This document shows positions 25,740 through 33,754 of a stretch of 64,000 nucleotides of DNA, piece after piece. The notes beneath the pieces were generated by a model. The model saw nothing but the letters and a program-made list of their open reading frames with translations, did no database searches and was not told where the DNA came from. The position numbers were made by a program, and so were the translations under genes. Numbering within the stretch: the first letter of the stretch is position 1; each line of letters starts with the position of its first letter. Source of the DNA: Calothrix sp. NIES-2098 (GTDB lineage: Bacteria > Cyanobacteriota > Cyanobacteriia > Cyanobacteriales > Nostocaceae); the NCBI GenBank assembly GCA_002368175.1, contig AP018172.1, positions 2,540,001-2,604,000 of the forward strand, in the 5' to 3' direction.

Positions 25740-26555
25740 CTAATCGTCAATGCTGACAAGTTTGGGTAACTGAGAAACTGGAATATCGAAGAAGTAAGAC
25801 AATACCTCTTGTCGCCAAGTATCATAAATTACACCTGTTCCCTCAACTTCAATCCCTAGCGCCCGACGGCTAACTTTTTCATGCTCTTTTAAATAGGGAT
25901 TGCGACGGCGTTGGACTTCTTCGTCTGCTTCGATTACCTGGGCTGCTAACTCAGCTTTTTCTGTTGGCGAAGCTTTGTCAAATTTACGTAACCACCACTC
26001 TGCAACACCTGCACGGTGAAATGTTTCATCTGGGATGATTCTCGCTGTCGCAAAGCTAGAGGATTCTGGATCGTACAGCCTTGATAAACGGCGATTTAAT
26101 GAGCCAATGGCAACAATATGATGTTCATAATGCAGTTCAAAAGCTAAAAAGCCTAACCAGCCTCGTCGGGGTATATCTCCCATAAAATCCCAATGCTTTT
26201 GCACTTGCTTTTGAATATCGTCAATAGGATCGTGACCAAATAATGCTTCTACACGGCGACGAGTATTTTCTGCATGTGCGCCATCATCACCTAATTGGCG
26301 ACTTAAAAATAACTGCAATTCTGGATCGGGAATTTTATCGATAACGTTGGCGACAACTTGCACAATAAATAAATCATGGGCTGCACCACCAACGCGGAAA
26401 TGGTAGAAATTTTCTAGTTCTTCGGCTGTAGCGATCGCTTTTGGCTCTTGCAAGCGCTTTTTCGGAATATGTGGTGCGTGTTTATCAATTAACCTATCAA
26501 TTGTTTCATTTTCAAATTCAATTGTCCAAGCTGGACGAGTGATAATAGCAGTCAT
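25740..26555 (-). CDS. Putative diiron (ferritin-like or haem-oxygenase-like) protein, paralogue 1
   Basis: 271 residues, helical, cytoplasmic. Same architecture as the neighbour: RQLGDDGAHAENTRRRVEALFG, FELHYEHHIVAIG, DETFHRAGVAEWWLRKFDKAS and DTWRQEVLSYFFDIP. The conserved D, E and H residues could bind a two-iron centre. AGGAGC precedes the ATG. First gene of a minus-strand unit, divergent from the class II aldolase operon; the 749-nt gap between them holds two copies of the shared dyad motif. The side-by-side duplication suggests a heterodimer or a two-step oxidation. Confidence 0.7.
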   Translation of the reverse strand: MTAIITRPAWTIEFENETIDRLIDKHAPHIPKKRLQEPKAIATAEELENFYHFRVGGAAHDLFIVQVVANVIDKIPDPELQLFLSRQLGDDGAHAENTRRRVEALFGHDPIDDIQKQVQKHWDFMGDIPRRGWLGFLAFELHYEHHIVAIGSLNRRLSRLYDPESSSFATARIIPDETFHRAGVAEWWLRKFDKASPTEKAELAAQVIEADEEVQRRRNPYLKEHEKVSRRALGIEVEGTGVIYDTWRQEVLSYFFDIPVSQLPKLVSIDD

Positions 26556-26896
26556 ATTTTGCTCCTGTGTGTGAGTTGTTCACTGATGTAAAAGAGAGCC
26601 GATTAATCTGCCAATCTTGAATTTTTGTGACGCGAATTTATCAGTTGTAATTTCGCGTCTGTTCTTTGTCTGTTCGTGAAATTTAATGATGTGTTGCGCT
26701 ATCTAAAATTTGTTGTCATCCACACATTTTTTGCAACTGTGAGATGGTCTTTGGCTCATAATTAGCTAGGGTTTAAGAAAATGGTGAGCCTAGTTGCTGA
26801 AATTGGCAATTTAATTCCTATAGCTAGGCTCAGACAAATTGAGAACCTTGGTAACCAGTCTGTGACAGTTAATCTTGAATTTTTCAAGCCACAAAA

Positions 26897-26932
26897 TACG
26901 GTAAATTGACCAATAAACCGTAGTTTATAAAT
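26897..26932 (+). promoter_or_regulatory. Shared dyad motif, copy 2
   Basis: TACGGTAAATTGACCAATA followed by AACCGTAGTTTATAAAT: half-sites TACGGT and ACCGTA are perfect reverse complements 14 bp apart. Nearly identical to 7281-7317. It lies in the 749-nt gap 26556-27304, which holds no gene that I can support. Confidence 0.6.
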
Positions 26933-27025
26933 ATGAGATTTGCATATATGGCGATAAAAAACAAGGGGTACTATTCTTAAGCTTGCTTCTTGAGGTGAAC
27001 TGTGGTAGGTTCATATTGCACAAAA

Positions 27026-27064
27026 TACAGTAGCTCGACTGATTTACCGTAGTTTAATAAAAAA
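27026..27064 (+). promoter_or_regulatory. Shared dyad motif, copy 3
   Basis: TACAGTAGCTCGACTGATT followed by TACCGTAGTTTAATAAAAA. Both half-sites and the trailing GTAGTTTAATAAA are kept, while the centre has diverged, which points to selection on the ends. It is 279 nt upstream of the class II aldolase gene. Confidence 0.6.
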
Positions 27065-27304
27065 TGTTACTAACCTAGTTTAAAGAGTTGCTGTGCTAGA
27101 TAATTTCCCACCTAAGTTTGGGTAAATAGTGATGAGCCAGAAGATTTGATTAACTCTGTGCGATCGCGTCTGTTAAAACATCTCACCAAATAATTCTGCT
27201 ACTAGTTTGACGGTGTAGTCATCTGAATTGTCACGCCTAATATATCAGGCTGTTTCATGGCTGTATTTATTAAATAATCTTCTATTCATTAGGAATCGAG
27301 AATC

Positions 27305-28084
27305 ATGGTGCAAACTTCCATCGTCCGCAATGGTACTCTCGTTAAACCACCAACCTTTACCTCCACAGAAGCAGAACGTCGTCATCGCAAAGAACGGTTA
27401 GCAGCAGCTTTACGTATTTTTGCCCATTTAGGTTTTGCTCAAGGATTAGGAGGACACATCACAGCCCGCGATCCGGAACTTACCGATCATTTTTGGGTTA
27501 ATCCTTTTGGGATTCATTTCAGCCGCGTGCGCGTTTCTGATTTAATCTTGGTGAATGCTCAAGGTGAAGTTGTTCAAGGTAATGGCGCACTCAATCAAGC
27601 AGCATACGCTATTCACTCCCAAATTCACGAAGCCCGCCCAGATGTAGTAGCGGCGGCTCATGCTCATTCCTTCTATGGCAAAACTTGGTCAGCACTAGGT
27701 CGCTTAATCGATCCAATTACCCAAGATTCTGCTGTTTTCTACCAAGATCATGCTTTATTTGATGATTACAAAGGCATTGTGTTGGATACCAGCGAAGGAA
27801 AACGCATTGCTGAAGGATTAGGTAATAAAAAAGCGGCAATTCTCCGCAATCATGGATTATTAACCGTAGGACATACTGTAGACGAGGCGGCTTGGTGGTT
27901 CATCCGGCTAGAAGATGCGACTAAATCCCAGTTGCTAGCTGAATCCGTAGGTAAACCAATTCCTATTGAGCATGATCTGGCTTTGAGTATTCAACAACGC
28001 AATGGTACTCACGAATCAGGTTGGCGTGCATTCCAATATTTATGGGATGAAATTACCCGCGATCAACCAGATTTGTTGGATTGA
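27305..28084 (+). CDS. Class II aldolase/adducin family protein
   Basis: 259 residues. GLGGHITARDPE near residue 45, the zinc ligands in AAHAHSFYGKTWSALG (HxH) and the third His in LRNHGLLTVGHTVDEA are visible. The family includes fuculose/ribulose phosphate aldolases and decarboxylating relatives; cytoplasmic. It starts the plus-strand operon with an LLM monooxygenase, a GlcG-like protein and a second monooxygenase, and probably cleaves or rearranges the carbon product of desulfonation (inferred). AGGAA lies upstream of the start. Confidence 0.92.
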   Translation: MVQTSIVRNGTLVKPPTFTSTEAERRHRKERLAAALRIFAHLGFAQGLGGHITARDPELTDHFWVNPFGIHFSRVRVSDLILVNAQGEVVQGNGALNQAAYAIHSQIHEARPDVVAAAHAHSFYGKTWSALGRLIDPITQDSAVFYQDHALFDDYKGIVLDTSEGKRIAEGLGNKKAAILRNHGLLTVGHTVDEAAWWFIRLEDATKSQLLAESVGKPIPIEHDLALSIQQRNGTHESGWRAFQYLWDEITRDQPDLLD

Positions 28085-28124
28085 TTGGTAACACTACAAG
28101 TTTGGTTTGGGGAAAAGGTGTACC

Positions 28125-28162
28125 CCTGCGGGGAAGCAAGCTACGCGTAGCGTCTCCGCAGG
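28125..28162. repeat. Dispersed palindrome (CCTGCGG...GCTACGCGTAGC...CCGCAGG)
   Basis: Outer arms CCTGCGG/CCGCAGG around the palindrome GCTACGCGTAGC. This is a well-known high-copy cyanobacterial palindrome. It lies in the gap before the LLM gene. Confidence 0.85.
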
Positions 28163-28271
28163 AGAAAGGTTAAAGATTAAAGGTTTTTTCCCTTTCCCTT
28201 TTCCCCTTAACCGAAAGTATTGAGATTGATGGCGATTGAGAATTAGGGGCGCATTTTCAGGAGAATTTATC

Positions 28272-29372
28272 ATGCCAGTTGAGTTTATTGGGTTAATCCG
28301 CACCAAACCTGCTTCGGAGTTAAATAGTGTGCCAGGTAGCTTGGCCGATGATATTATTGACCCCGCCTATGTGCGTGAGTTTGCCCAAGCTCATGAAAAA
28401 GGCGATTTTGATAAAGTACTAATCGGCTATAGCTCTAGTAGTCCTGATGGTTTTACCGTGGCTACCCATGCAGCTGCATTTACTGAGCGCTTAGGCTTTT
28501 TGATTGCTCATCGTCCAGGCTTTGTTGCACCAACTTTAGCAGCACGCAAAGCAGCTACCCTCGACCATTTCACCAATGGTCGGATTGCGGTACATATTAT
28601 CACTGGCGGTAGTGATGCAGACCAGCAAAGAGATGGTGACTGGCTTGATCATGACAATCGCTATCGTCGTACAGATGAGTATTTAGAAATTGTCCGTCGT
28701 GTTTGGACAAGCGATACACCCTTCGATTACGAAGGAGAATTCTATCGTGTTAAAGATGCTTTCTCTGCTATCAAACCACTGCAAAAGCCTCATATTCCCC
28801 TTTACTTTGGCGGTGCATCCGGCCCAGCCGTAGAAGTAGGAGCCAAGCATAGTAATGTTTATGCATTGTGGGGTGAGCCTATAGCCGCAGTGAAAGAACG
28901 GATTGCTCAAGTTAAAGCTGCTTTACCTCCCGATCGCTCTATTCGCTTTAGTGTATCTCTGCGTCCTATTCTGGGTGTGACAGAAGAACAGGCTTGGGAA
29001 AGAGCCAGAAATATTTTAGGGCGAATTCAAGAACAACGGGGAGGTGTGAAAGTCGCGCCCCCAGCTAGACCACAGGCGGTAGGTTCGCAACGGTTACTGG
29101 ATTTTGCAGCTAAAAGCGAGATTTATGATAAGCGTTTATGGACACCGATCGCAGCCGCTACTGGTGCCGCAGGTAACACAACTGCATTAGTGGGAACACC
29201 GGAACAAGTTGCAGAAGCTTTAGTTGATTACTATGACGCAGGTGTCACTACATTACTAATTCGGGGCTTCGATCCGCTACAAGATGCTATTGATTACGGA
29301 CGGGAAGTCATTCCTTTAGTACGTGCAGAAGTAGCAAAACGAGAACGTCAAGCTGTTGGAGTTGGGAGATAA
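28272..29372 (+). CDS. LLM-class flavin-dependent monooxygenase (SsuD/MsuD-like)
   Basis: 366 residues from the ATG at 28272, which has AGGAG at 28259-28263; the frame is open 12 codons further upstream. Motifs: FIGLIRTKPASE start, LIAHRPGFVAPTLAARKAATLDH, GRIAVHIITGGSDADQQRDG, DHDNRYRRTDEYLEIVRRVW, YEGEFYRVKDA, IPLYFGGASGPAVEVGAKH and GTPEQVAEALVDYYDAGV. The ITGGSDAD loop is the alkanesulfonate monooxygenase form. Requires reduced FMN from a reductase not seen here. The following gene starts 5 nt after its stop. Confidence 0.92.
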   Translation: MPVEFIGLIRTKPASELNSVPGSLADDIIDPAYVREFAQAHEKGDFDKVLIGYSSSSPDGFTVATHAAAFTERLGFLIAHRPGFVAPTLAARKAATLDHFTNGRIAVHIITGGSDADQQRDGDWLDHDNRYRRTDEYLEIVRRVWTSDTPFDYEGEFYRVKDAFSAIKPLQKPHIPLYFGGASGPAVEVGAKHSNVYALWGEPIAAVKERIAQVKAALPPDRSIRFSVSLRPILGVTEEQAWERARNILGRIQEQRGGVKVAPPARPQAVGSQRLLDFAAKSEIYDKRLWTPIAAATGAAGNTTALVGTPEQVAEALVDYYDAGVTTLLIRGFDPLQDAIDYGREVIPLVRAEVAKRERQAVGVGR

Positions 29373-29377
29373 AAATT

Positions 29378-29812
29378 ATGGTACAAACATCTACATCTAC
29401 AAGAACTATTGAATTAATTACAGCTGATACTGCATTAGCAGCAGTCAAAGCAGGTTTAAAAGAAAGCCAAAATCTAGGCGCTAATGTATCGATAGCTGTT
29501 TACAACTCACTTTTAACTTTGGTAGCCTTTGCACATGGTGATGGCGCACCGCCTCACAGCGTAGAGACTAGCAAACGCAAAGCCCAAACAGCAGCTTCGA
29601 TTCGTCGCCCTACAGGAAACTTTGCCGATCATCTGGCTGTGGCGTTACCTCTAGCTTCGGGGAATTTATTAACGAATCTCGGTGGAGGTTTACCTATTCG
29701 CTTTGGTGGTGTCCATGTAGGAGCCATTGGTGTTGGTGGCGGTACTGTTGAACAAGATATTGCGATCGCCAAAGCCGCGTTAAGTGCGATCGGTGCAGAA
29801 CCAATAGATTAG
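29378..29812 (+). CDS. GlcG/HbpS-family protein
   Basis: 144 residues. Typical pattern of the GlcG/HbpS (DUF336) fold: ADTALAAVKAGLKESQNLG, VSIAVYNSLLTLVAFAHGDGAP, SVETSKRKAQTAAS and the glycine-rich end GGVHVGAIGVGGGTVEQD. Members bind haem or act as small accessory or sensor proteins; biochemical role here unknown. No signal peptide. Sits between two monooxygenase genes with gaps of 5 and 20 nt, so it is surely co-transcribed and may help the flavoenzymes. Confidence 0.88.
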   Translation: MVQTSTSTRTIELITADTALAAVKAGLKESQNLGANVSIAVYNSLLTLVAFAHGDGAPPHSVETSKRKAQTAASIRRPTGNFADHLAVALPLASGNLLTNLGGGLPIRFGGVHVGAIGVGGGTVEQDIAIAKAALSAIGAEPID

Positions 29813-29832
29813 TTATCTACCCCATTTGAGCG

Positions 29833-31017
29833 ATGATTCTTAGCCATTACCCTGGTTCCATTGTCGGAAGCGATCGCTTTTTGGCTCCGACAGATTTCCC
29901 CGACAGCCCCCTCTCCCAAGCGTTGCAACAGCCTGTATTGTTGGGGTTATTTCTCCCCATCCAAGCAGGCGGTTGGAGTGCTTCCAGATTACCACGCACT
30001 ACTGATTGGAGCTTTGAATACAACAAGGATCTGGTGCTAAAAACTGAGGCGCTGGGCTTTGATTTAGTCTTTGCACTATCACAATGGTTACCCAAAGGCG
30101 GCTATGGTGGTGTGTTCAATGGTCAAGCACTGGACTCTTTTGTGACTACAGCTGCACTCACCAGCGTGACACAGAAGATTATGCTGATCTCCACTATTCA
30201 TGTATTGTACGGGCCGATTCATCCCTTACACTTAGCTAAATATGGCGCAACACTCGACCATATATCAGGGGGGCGCTGGGGTATTAACGTGGTGACTGGA
30301 CACCGCGCTGTTGAACATGAAATGTTTGGTTGGAATCGGATTGAGCATGACCATCGTTATGAACTTGCAGCTGAGTTTATCGAAGTACTGCAACGTTTAT
30401 GGGGTGATAACGAGAATTTCTCATTTGAGGGTAAGTCTTCGTGGAAACTCAATGGTGCTTATGTTACGCCTAAGCCGAAATATGGCCGTCCGGTGCTAGT
30501 CAATGCGACAGGCTCAGATGCGGGTATTTCCTTTGCTGCACGTTATTCTGATATTGTGTTTATTACTAGCCCCGCAGGTTCAGATTTTGAGAGTGCCATT
30601 GAAGCGTTACCCCCACATACTAAAAGAGTAAAGCAAGCTGCACGGGATATCGGGCGCGAAGTGCGGACACTCCTCAACCCAATGGTAATTAGCCGGGAAA
30701 CTGAGCGCGAAACTTGGGAATATCACGATGCGATAGTCGCTCATGCTGACCCAGCAGCACCTTTAGGCTTTAGCAGATTTGATAGTGACGCACACGCTTG
30801 GAAAGGTCGCGTCGGTAGAGACGAACCAAAGCGTCGGGCTATTGGTGGTAACATCGAGGTCATTGGTACACCTGAGCAGGTAGTCGAGCAGTTTGTCCAG
30901 TTGAAAGAGGCTGGTATTGATGGCTTGCAGTTAAGCTTTTATGACTTTAAGCCTGATTTGGAATTTTTTGGCGATCGCATCCTCCCGCTCATGAAACAGG
31001 CAGGTCTCAGGTTATAA
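29833..31017 (+). CDS. LLM-class monooxygenase, SfnG/DszA-like
   Basis: 394 residues. DWSFEYNKDLVLKTEALGFD and AKYGATLDHISGGRWGINVVTG followed by HDHRYELAAEFIEVLQRLW resemble dimethylsulfone monooxygenase (SfnG) and the NtaA/DszA group. LNGAYVTPKPKYGRPVLVNA and IGGNIEVIGTPEQVVEQF complete the barrel. SfnG turns dimethylsulfone to methanesulfinate; DszA opens aromatic sulfones to sulfinates. A sulfinate product would suit the DszB-like enzyme at 5683, but no direct proof exists in sequence. Start 29833 gives an unusual 20-residue lead (YPGSIVGSDRFLAPTDFP); a shorter start is possible. Confidence 0.88.
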   Translation: MILSHYPGSIVGSDRFLAPTDFPDSPLSQALQQPVLLGLFLPIQAGGWSASRLPRTTDWSFEYNKDLVLKTEALGFDLVFALSQWLPKGGYGGVFNGQALDSFVTTAALTSVTQKIMLISTIHVLYGPIHPLHLAKYGATLDHISGGRWGINVVTGHRAVEHEMFGWNRIEHDHRYELAAEFIEVLQRLWGDNENFSFEGKSSWKLNGAYVTPKPKYGRPVLVNATGSDAGISFAARYSDIVFITSPAGSDFESAIEALPPHTKRVKQAARDIGREVRTLLNPMVISRETERETWEYHDAIVAHADPAAPLGFSRFDSDAHAWKGRVGRDEPKRRAIGGNIEVIGTPEQVVEQFVQLKEAGIDGLQLSFYDFKPDLEFFGDRILPLMKQAGLRL

Positions 31018-31204
31018 ATTACCTATAAATTGACATTTACAACTGAAAATTTTACCTTGATTATCCTCATAGAAGTTAGTAATTTTTTTACTAGCCAATC
31101 AGGATGTTAATTGAATAATTATTTTTCTATTTAGTTTTTATAGAAAAATAATTGTCAAATTTTTACCATGTTTCTAAATGCTAAATAGAATTGATGATTT
31201 AAGC

Positions 31205-31440
31205 AAAAATATCTTGATTTTGATTAGTATATATGCAATTATAATTTTTAATACCATTAAATCTACTCGCTCATGGTAGTTAAATTACCTTCCAATTTAA
31301 CTACCATCTTATTTAATGAATTGTCTTATAAACTTAATTGATAAATGATTAATCTGGCGTAAATAACAGCTTTTTATGCCTCATCTTTAATGAAAATATT
31401 TGCAAATTATTTTAACAAATAAAATAATTTCCTTAATATT
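31205..31440 (+). other. Relic copy of the upstream element at 10611
   Basis: Repeats in order the blocks of 10611-10850: AAAATATCTTG, TATGCAAT, TTTTAATACCAT, AAATCTACTCG, the dyad ATGGTAGTTAAATT / AATTTAACTACCAT (31273-31286 and 31294-31307, perfect), then ACAAATAAAATAA and CTTAATATTA. At 10611 this precedes a binding-protein gene; here no such gene follows, only the end of a convergent kinase gene. The 450-nt gap 31018-31467 holds nothing else. The dyad may now serve as a terminator. Confidence 0.5.
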
Positions 31441-31467
31441 ACTTTACCACGGATAGTTATCCTGGAA

Positions 31468-32820
31468 TTACTTTTGCGGAATCTTGACTGTAAAAGTAGT
31501 TCCCATACCTACCTCACTTTCTACAGAAATTTTTCCCTGATGCAATTCCACACACTTTTTAACTACAGCTAGTCCTAGTCCAGTCCCAACAATTTTACCC
31601 ACATTCTCTGCACGATGAAAAGGTTCAAATAAATGCTGCTGAAAATCTGATGGTATACCTATACCAGAATCTTTAACTTGAAAAATGATTGTGTCTGATT
31701 CACAAATAAGGATTAACAATATATCTGCTTCTGCTGGCGAGTATTTGATGGCATTCGCAAGCAAATTACTGAGAATTGAGTACAGCAAATTCTCATCTAA
31801 CTGAGCATGGGTACAGTTATTTTTTGTAATAAATTTAATTGGATGTTGTGGTTGATTACAAAATTGAATATCTTCAATTAAGTTAAGACAAAAGGCTTCT
31901 AAATCTAAAAGTTCTGAATGAAATTCTAGCTTACCAGCTTCTGCCCTAGTCAGAGTCAGAATATCGGTTAACAATTGGTTCATTGACCGAGCTGAAGATT
32001 GAATCCGATGTAAATTTTTAACTTTCTTTTCTTCTGTCCACTGCCGATCGCTTTGAGCTAATAATTGAGCCGAACCTAAAATAATACTCAAAGGGGTGCG
32101 AAATTCATGGGAAACCATTGAAAAAAAGCGCAGTTTCAGTTCGCTGAGTTCTTTTTCTTGAGCTAATGTCCGTTGCAAAGCTTCTGCTTTTTGACGCTTC
32201 ACCAATTGTTGATAAAGCAAAGCGTAAACAGCCAACAAAATGGCAAAACTCAGGACTGTACCCAGGAATTCAATTAACATTCTGTTATGAATATTTTTCT
32301 GGGAATGTTTCACAGATATTTCTAGTAACTGTTCTTCTCTTGCTTGCAACTGAATCAGAGTTTGGCGAATTTCACCACGAGTTTGGTTAATTTTCGTAGC
32401 TTGCAGCGCAACGGTTGATTTGCCTAATTCCTGACGTTTAAGCGACTGTTGAGAAAGTTCTACTCTTTGAGCAATTAAGACTTTCAGCTTCATGAGTTGT
32501 TGCTGTTGAGAAGTATCATCAGCAAGTTGTTGTTGCAAATTTGTGACTTTGGCATCAAGACTTTGCATTGCCTGTTCATAACGTTTGAGTTCCGATCGCT
32601 CTCCAAACAGAATATACCCTCTACGTCCTGCTTCAGCATCGGTCAAGGTAGCAAAGATATCGATCAGGCTTTTCATTACTTCATGTGTATGCTTTACTTT
32701 ATTGCTACTTGCAATTAACTGAGTAGCATTTTGGTAAGAAATCAAACTAACTATCCCCATGAGTAGCAAAGATAAACCAAAACCAGAAGCAATCCATTTC
32801 CTTTCCAGCGACCATTTCAT
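31468..32820 (-). CDS. CHASE3-domain sensor histidine kinase
   Basis: 450 residues. Transmembrane helix at about 10-28, CHASE3-type extracytoplasmic region about 35-175 (DAEAGRRGYILFGE is its hallmark), second helix about 182-205, then HisKA with the phospho-acceptor His238 in SHEFRTPLS, and HATPase motifs NAIKYSP (N box), DSGIGIP (G1) and GTGLGLAVVKK (G2). A membrane sensor of unknown signal. No receiver gene abuts it; the OmpR-type regulator at 35722 could be its partner, because both carry the same 11-bp direct repeats next to them (32838-32881 and 36405-36437). Confidence 0.93.
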   Translation of the reverse strand: MKWSLERKWIASGFGLSLLLMGIVSLISYQNATQLIASSNKVKHTHEVMKSLIDIFATLTDAEAGRRGYILFGERSELKRYEQAMQSLDAKVTNLQQQLADDTSQQQQLMKLKVLIAQRVELSQQSLKRQELGKSTVALQATKINQTRGEIRQTLIQLQAREEQLLEISVKHSQKNIHNRMLIEFLGTVLSFAILLAVYALLYQQLVKRQKAEALQRTLAQEKELSELKLRFFSMVSHEFRTPLSIILGSAQLLAQSDRQWTEEKKVKNLHRIQSSARSMNQLLTDILTLTRAEAGKLEFHSELLDLEAFCLNLIEDIQFCNQPQHPIKFITKNNCTHAQLDENLLYSILSNLLANAIKYSPAEADILLILICESDTIIFQVKDSGIGIPSDFQQHLFEPFHRAENVGKIVGTGLGLAVVKKCVELHQGKISVESEVGMGTTFTVKIPQK

Positions 32821-32837
32821 AATGCTACCTTTAAATT

Positions 32838-32881
32838 CCCCTATTTTTACCCGATATCTGCCCCTTATTTATACAATTTAC
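32838..32881 (+). promoter_or_regulatory. 11-bp phased direct repeats, site A
   Basis: Four consecutive 11-mers: CCCCTATTTTT, ACCCGATATCT, GCCCCTTATTT and ATACAATTTAC. They lie 18-61 nt upstream of the kinase start. Same consensus (ACCCGATTTCT) as 33171 and 36405. OmpR/PhoB-family regulators bind direct repeats with 11-bp spacing. Confidence 0.55.
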
Positions 32882-33170
32882 TGTTAGGCTAAAAATTGAA
32901 TTAACCTCTTGTACACTATACATTCTTCAAACTATTTTAATTATTTAGTTTGGAGAATTTTAATTTTTCAGAACCTACGCAACTGGCACAGTGAGACTCT
33001 GGTGGCAATAAGAGTCAAGAGTTAAGGGTCAAAAAAATAGGTTTTTTGGACTTTTGAAATTTGACTCTGAACAAACCTAAACAAAGAAAATATGACACTT
33101 GTGTAAGTCATATTTTTAAATATTACAGGTTGTATAAGTTTCTGAGACAAATCCTCTATATTTAATATCT

Positions 33171-33214
33171 ATTCGATAATTACCCGATTTCTAACCGATT
33201 TCTACCCAATTTTT
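33171..33214 (+). promoter_or_regulatory. 11-bp phased direct repeats, site B
   Basis: ATTCGATAATT, ACCCGATTTCT, AACCGATTTCT and ACCCAATTTTT in exact 11-bp register. Lies upstream of the PBP2 relic and the PBP1A gene. Further downstream GTAAAGTT...AACTCCT also matches site C, so whole promoter modules seem duplicated. Confidence 0.65.
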
Positions 33215-33267
33215 TGATATATAAGCTGTAAAGTTAAACATAAAGAAAAACTCCTAAGACTATTTTA

Positions 33268-33546
33268 TTGTTTGCTACACTCTTATGTCTCATTTTCCAG
33301 TTAATATTGCTAACCTTTTACGCGCCAAAATTTAGTTCTACTGGTGGTTATCAAAGAGGTGCTTATATAACCAGTTTCTTGAGGATATTACCAGCACAAT
33401 CACCTCATTATGTAGTTTTAGCATTGGTAGATGAAGCCCAAGGCGCAAATGCTGATGGTGGTACTGTTGGTGCACCAATTGTAAAATCTGCGATCGAAGC
33501 ATTAATTCCAGTTAAGCAGATTCCGCCTAGTCAACTATTCCATTAG
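33268..33546 (+). pseudogene. C-terminal relic of penicillin-binding protein 2 (FtsI/PBP2 type)
   Basis: A 92-codon frame whose residues 26-90 read as the end of a class B transpeptidase: GGYQRGAYITSFLRILPAQSPHYVV and LALVDEAQGANADGGTVGAPIVK. In intact proteins this follows directly after the KTGT box; the SxxK, SxN and KTGT motifs and the whole N-terminal part are missing. The first 25 residues (MFATLLCLIFQLILLTF) do not belong to the family. It is therefore a truncated gene, upstream of PBP1A and possibly not translated. Confidence 0.7.
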
Positions 33547-33754
33547 ATATATGACATTGGGAATATTGCTTTGGCGATCGCTCTTAATTTATCTTAAAAC
33601 TTAGGACGCTAAATTATTTTGTCACGCAACTACCAACAATAAGGAAATTAAAATTTTCAATAACTAATTCCTTAATTCAATTATTTATAAATCAACTTGG
33701 TATTATCCAAGTTTTTATTTGGGTTACATTTACAAGTGAGGAAGTGAAATTACT

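Noticed and set aside
28125..28162. Palindrome as a specific operator of the LLM operon
   Set aside because: The GCTACGCGTAGC palindrome is a known high-copy dispersed repeat in cyanobacteria.
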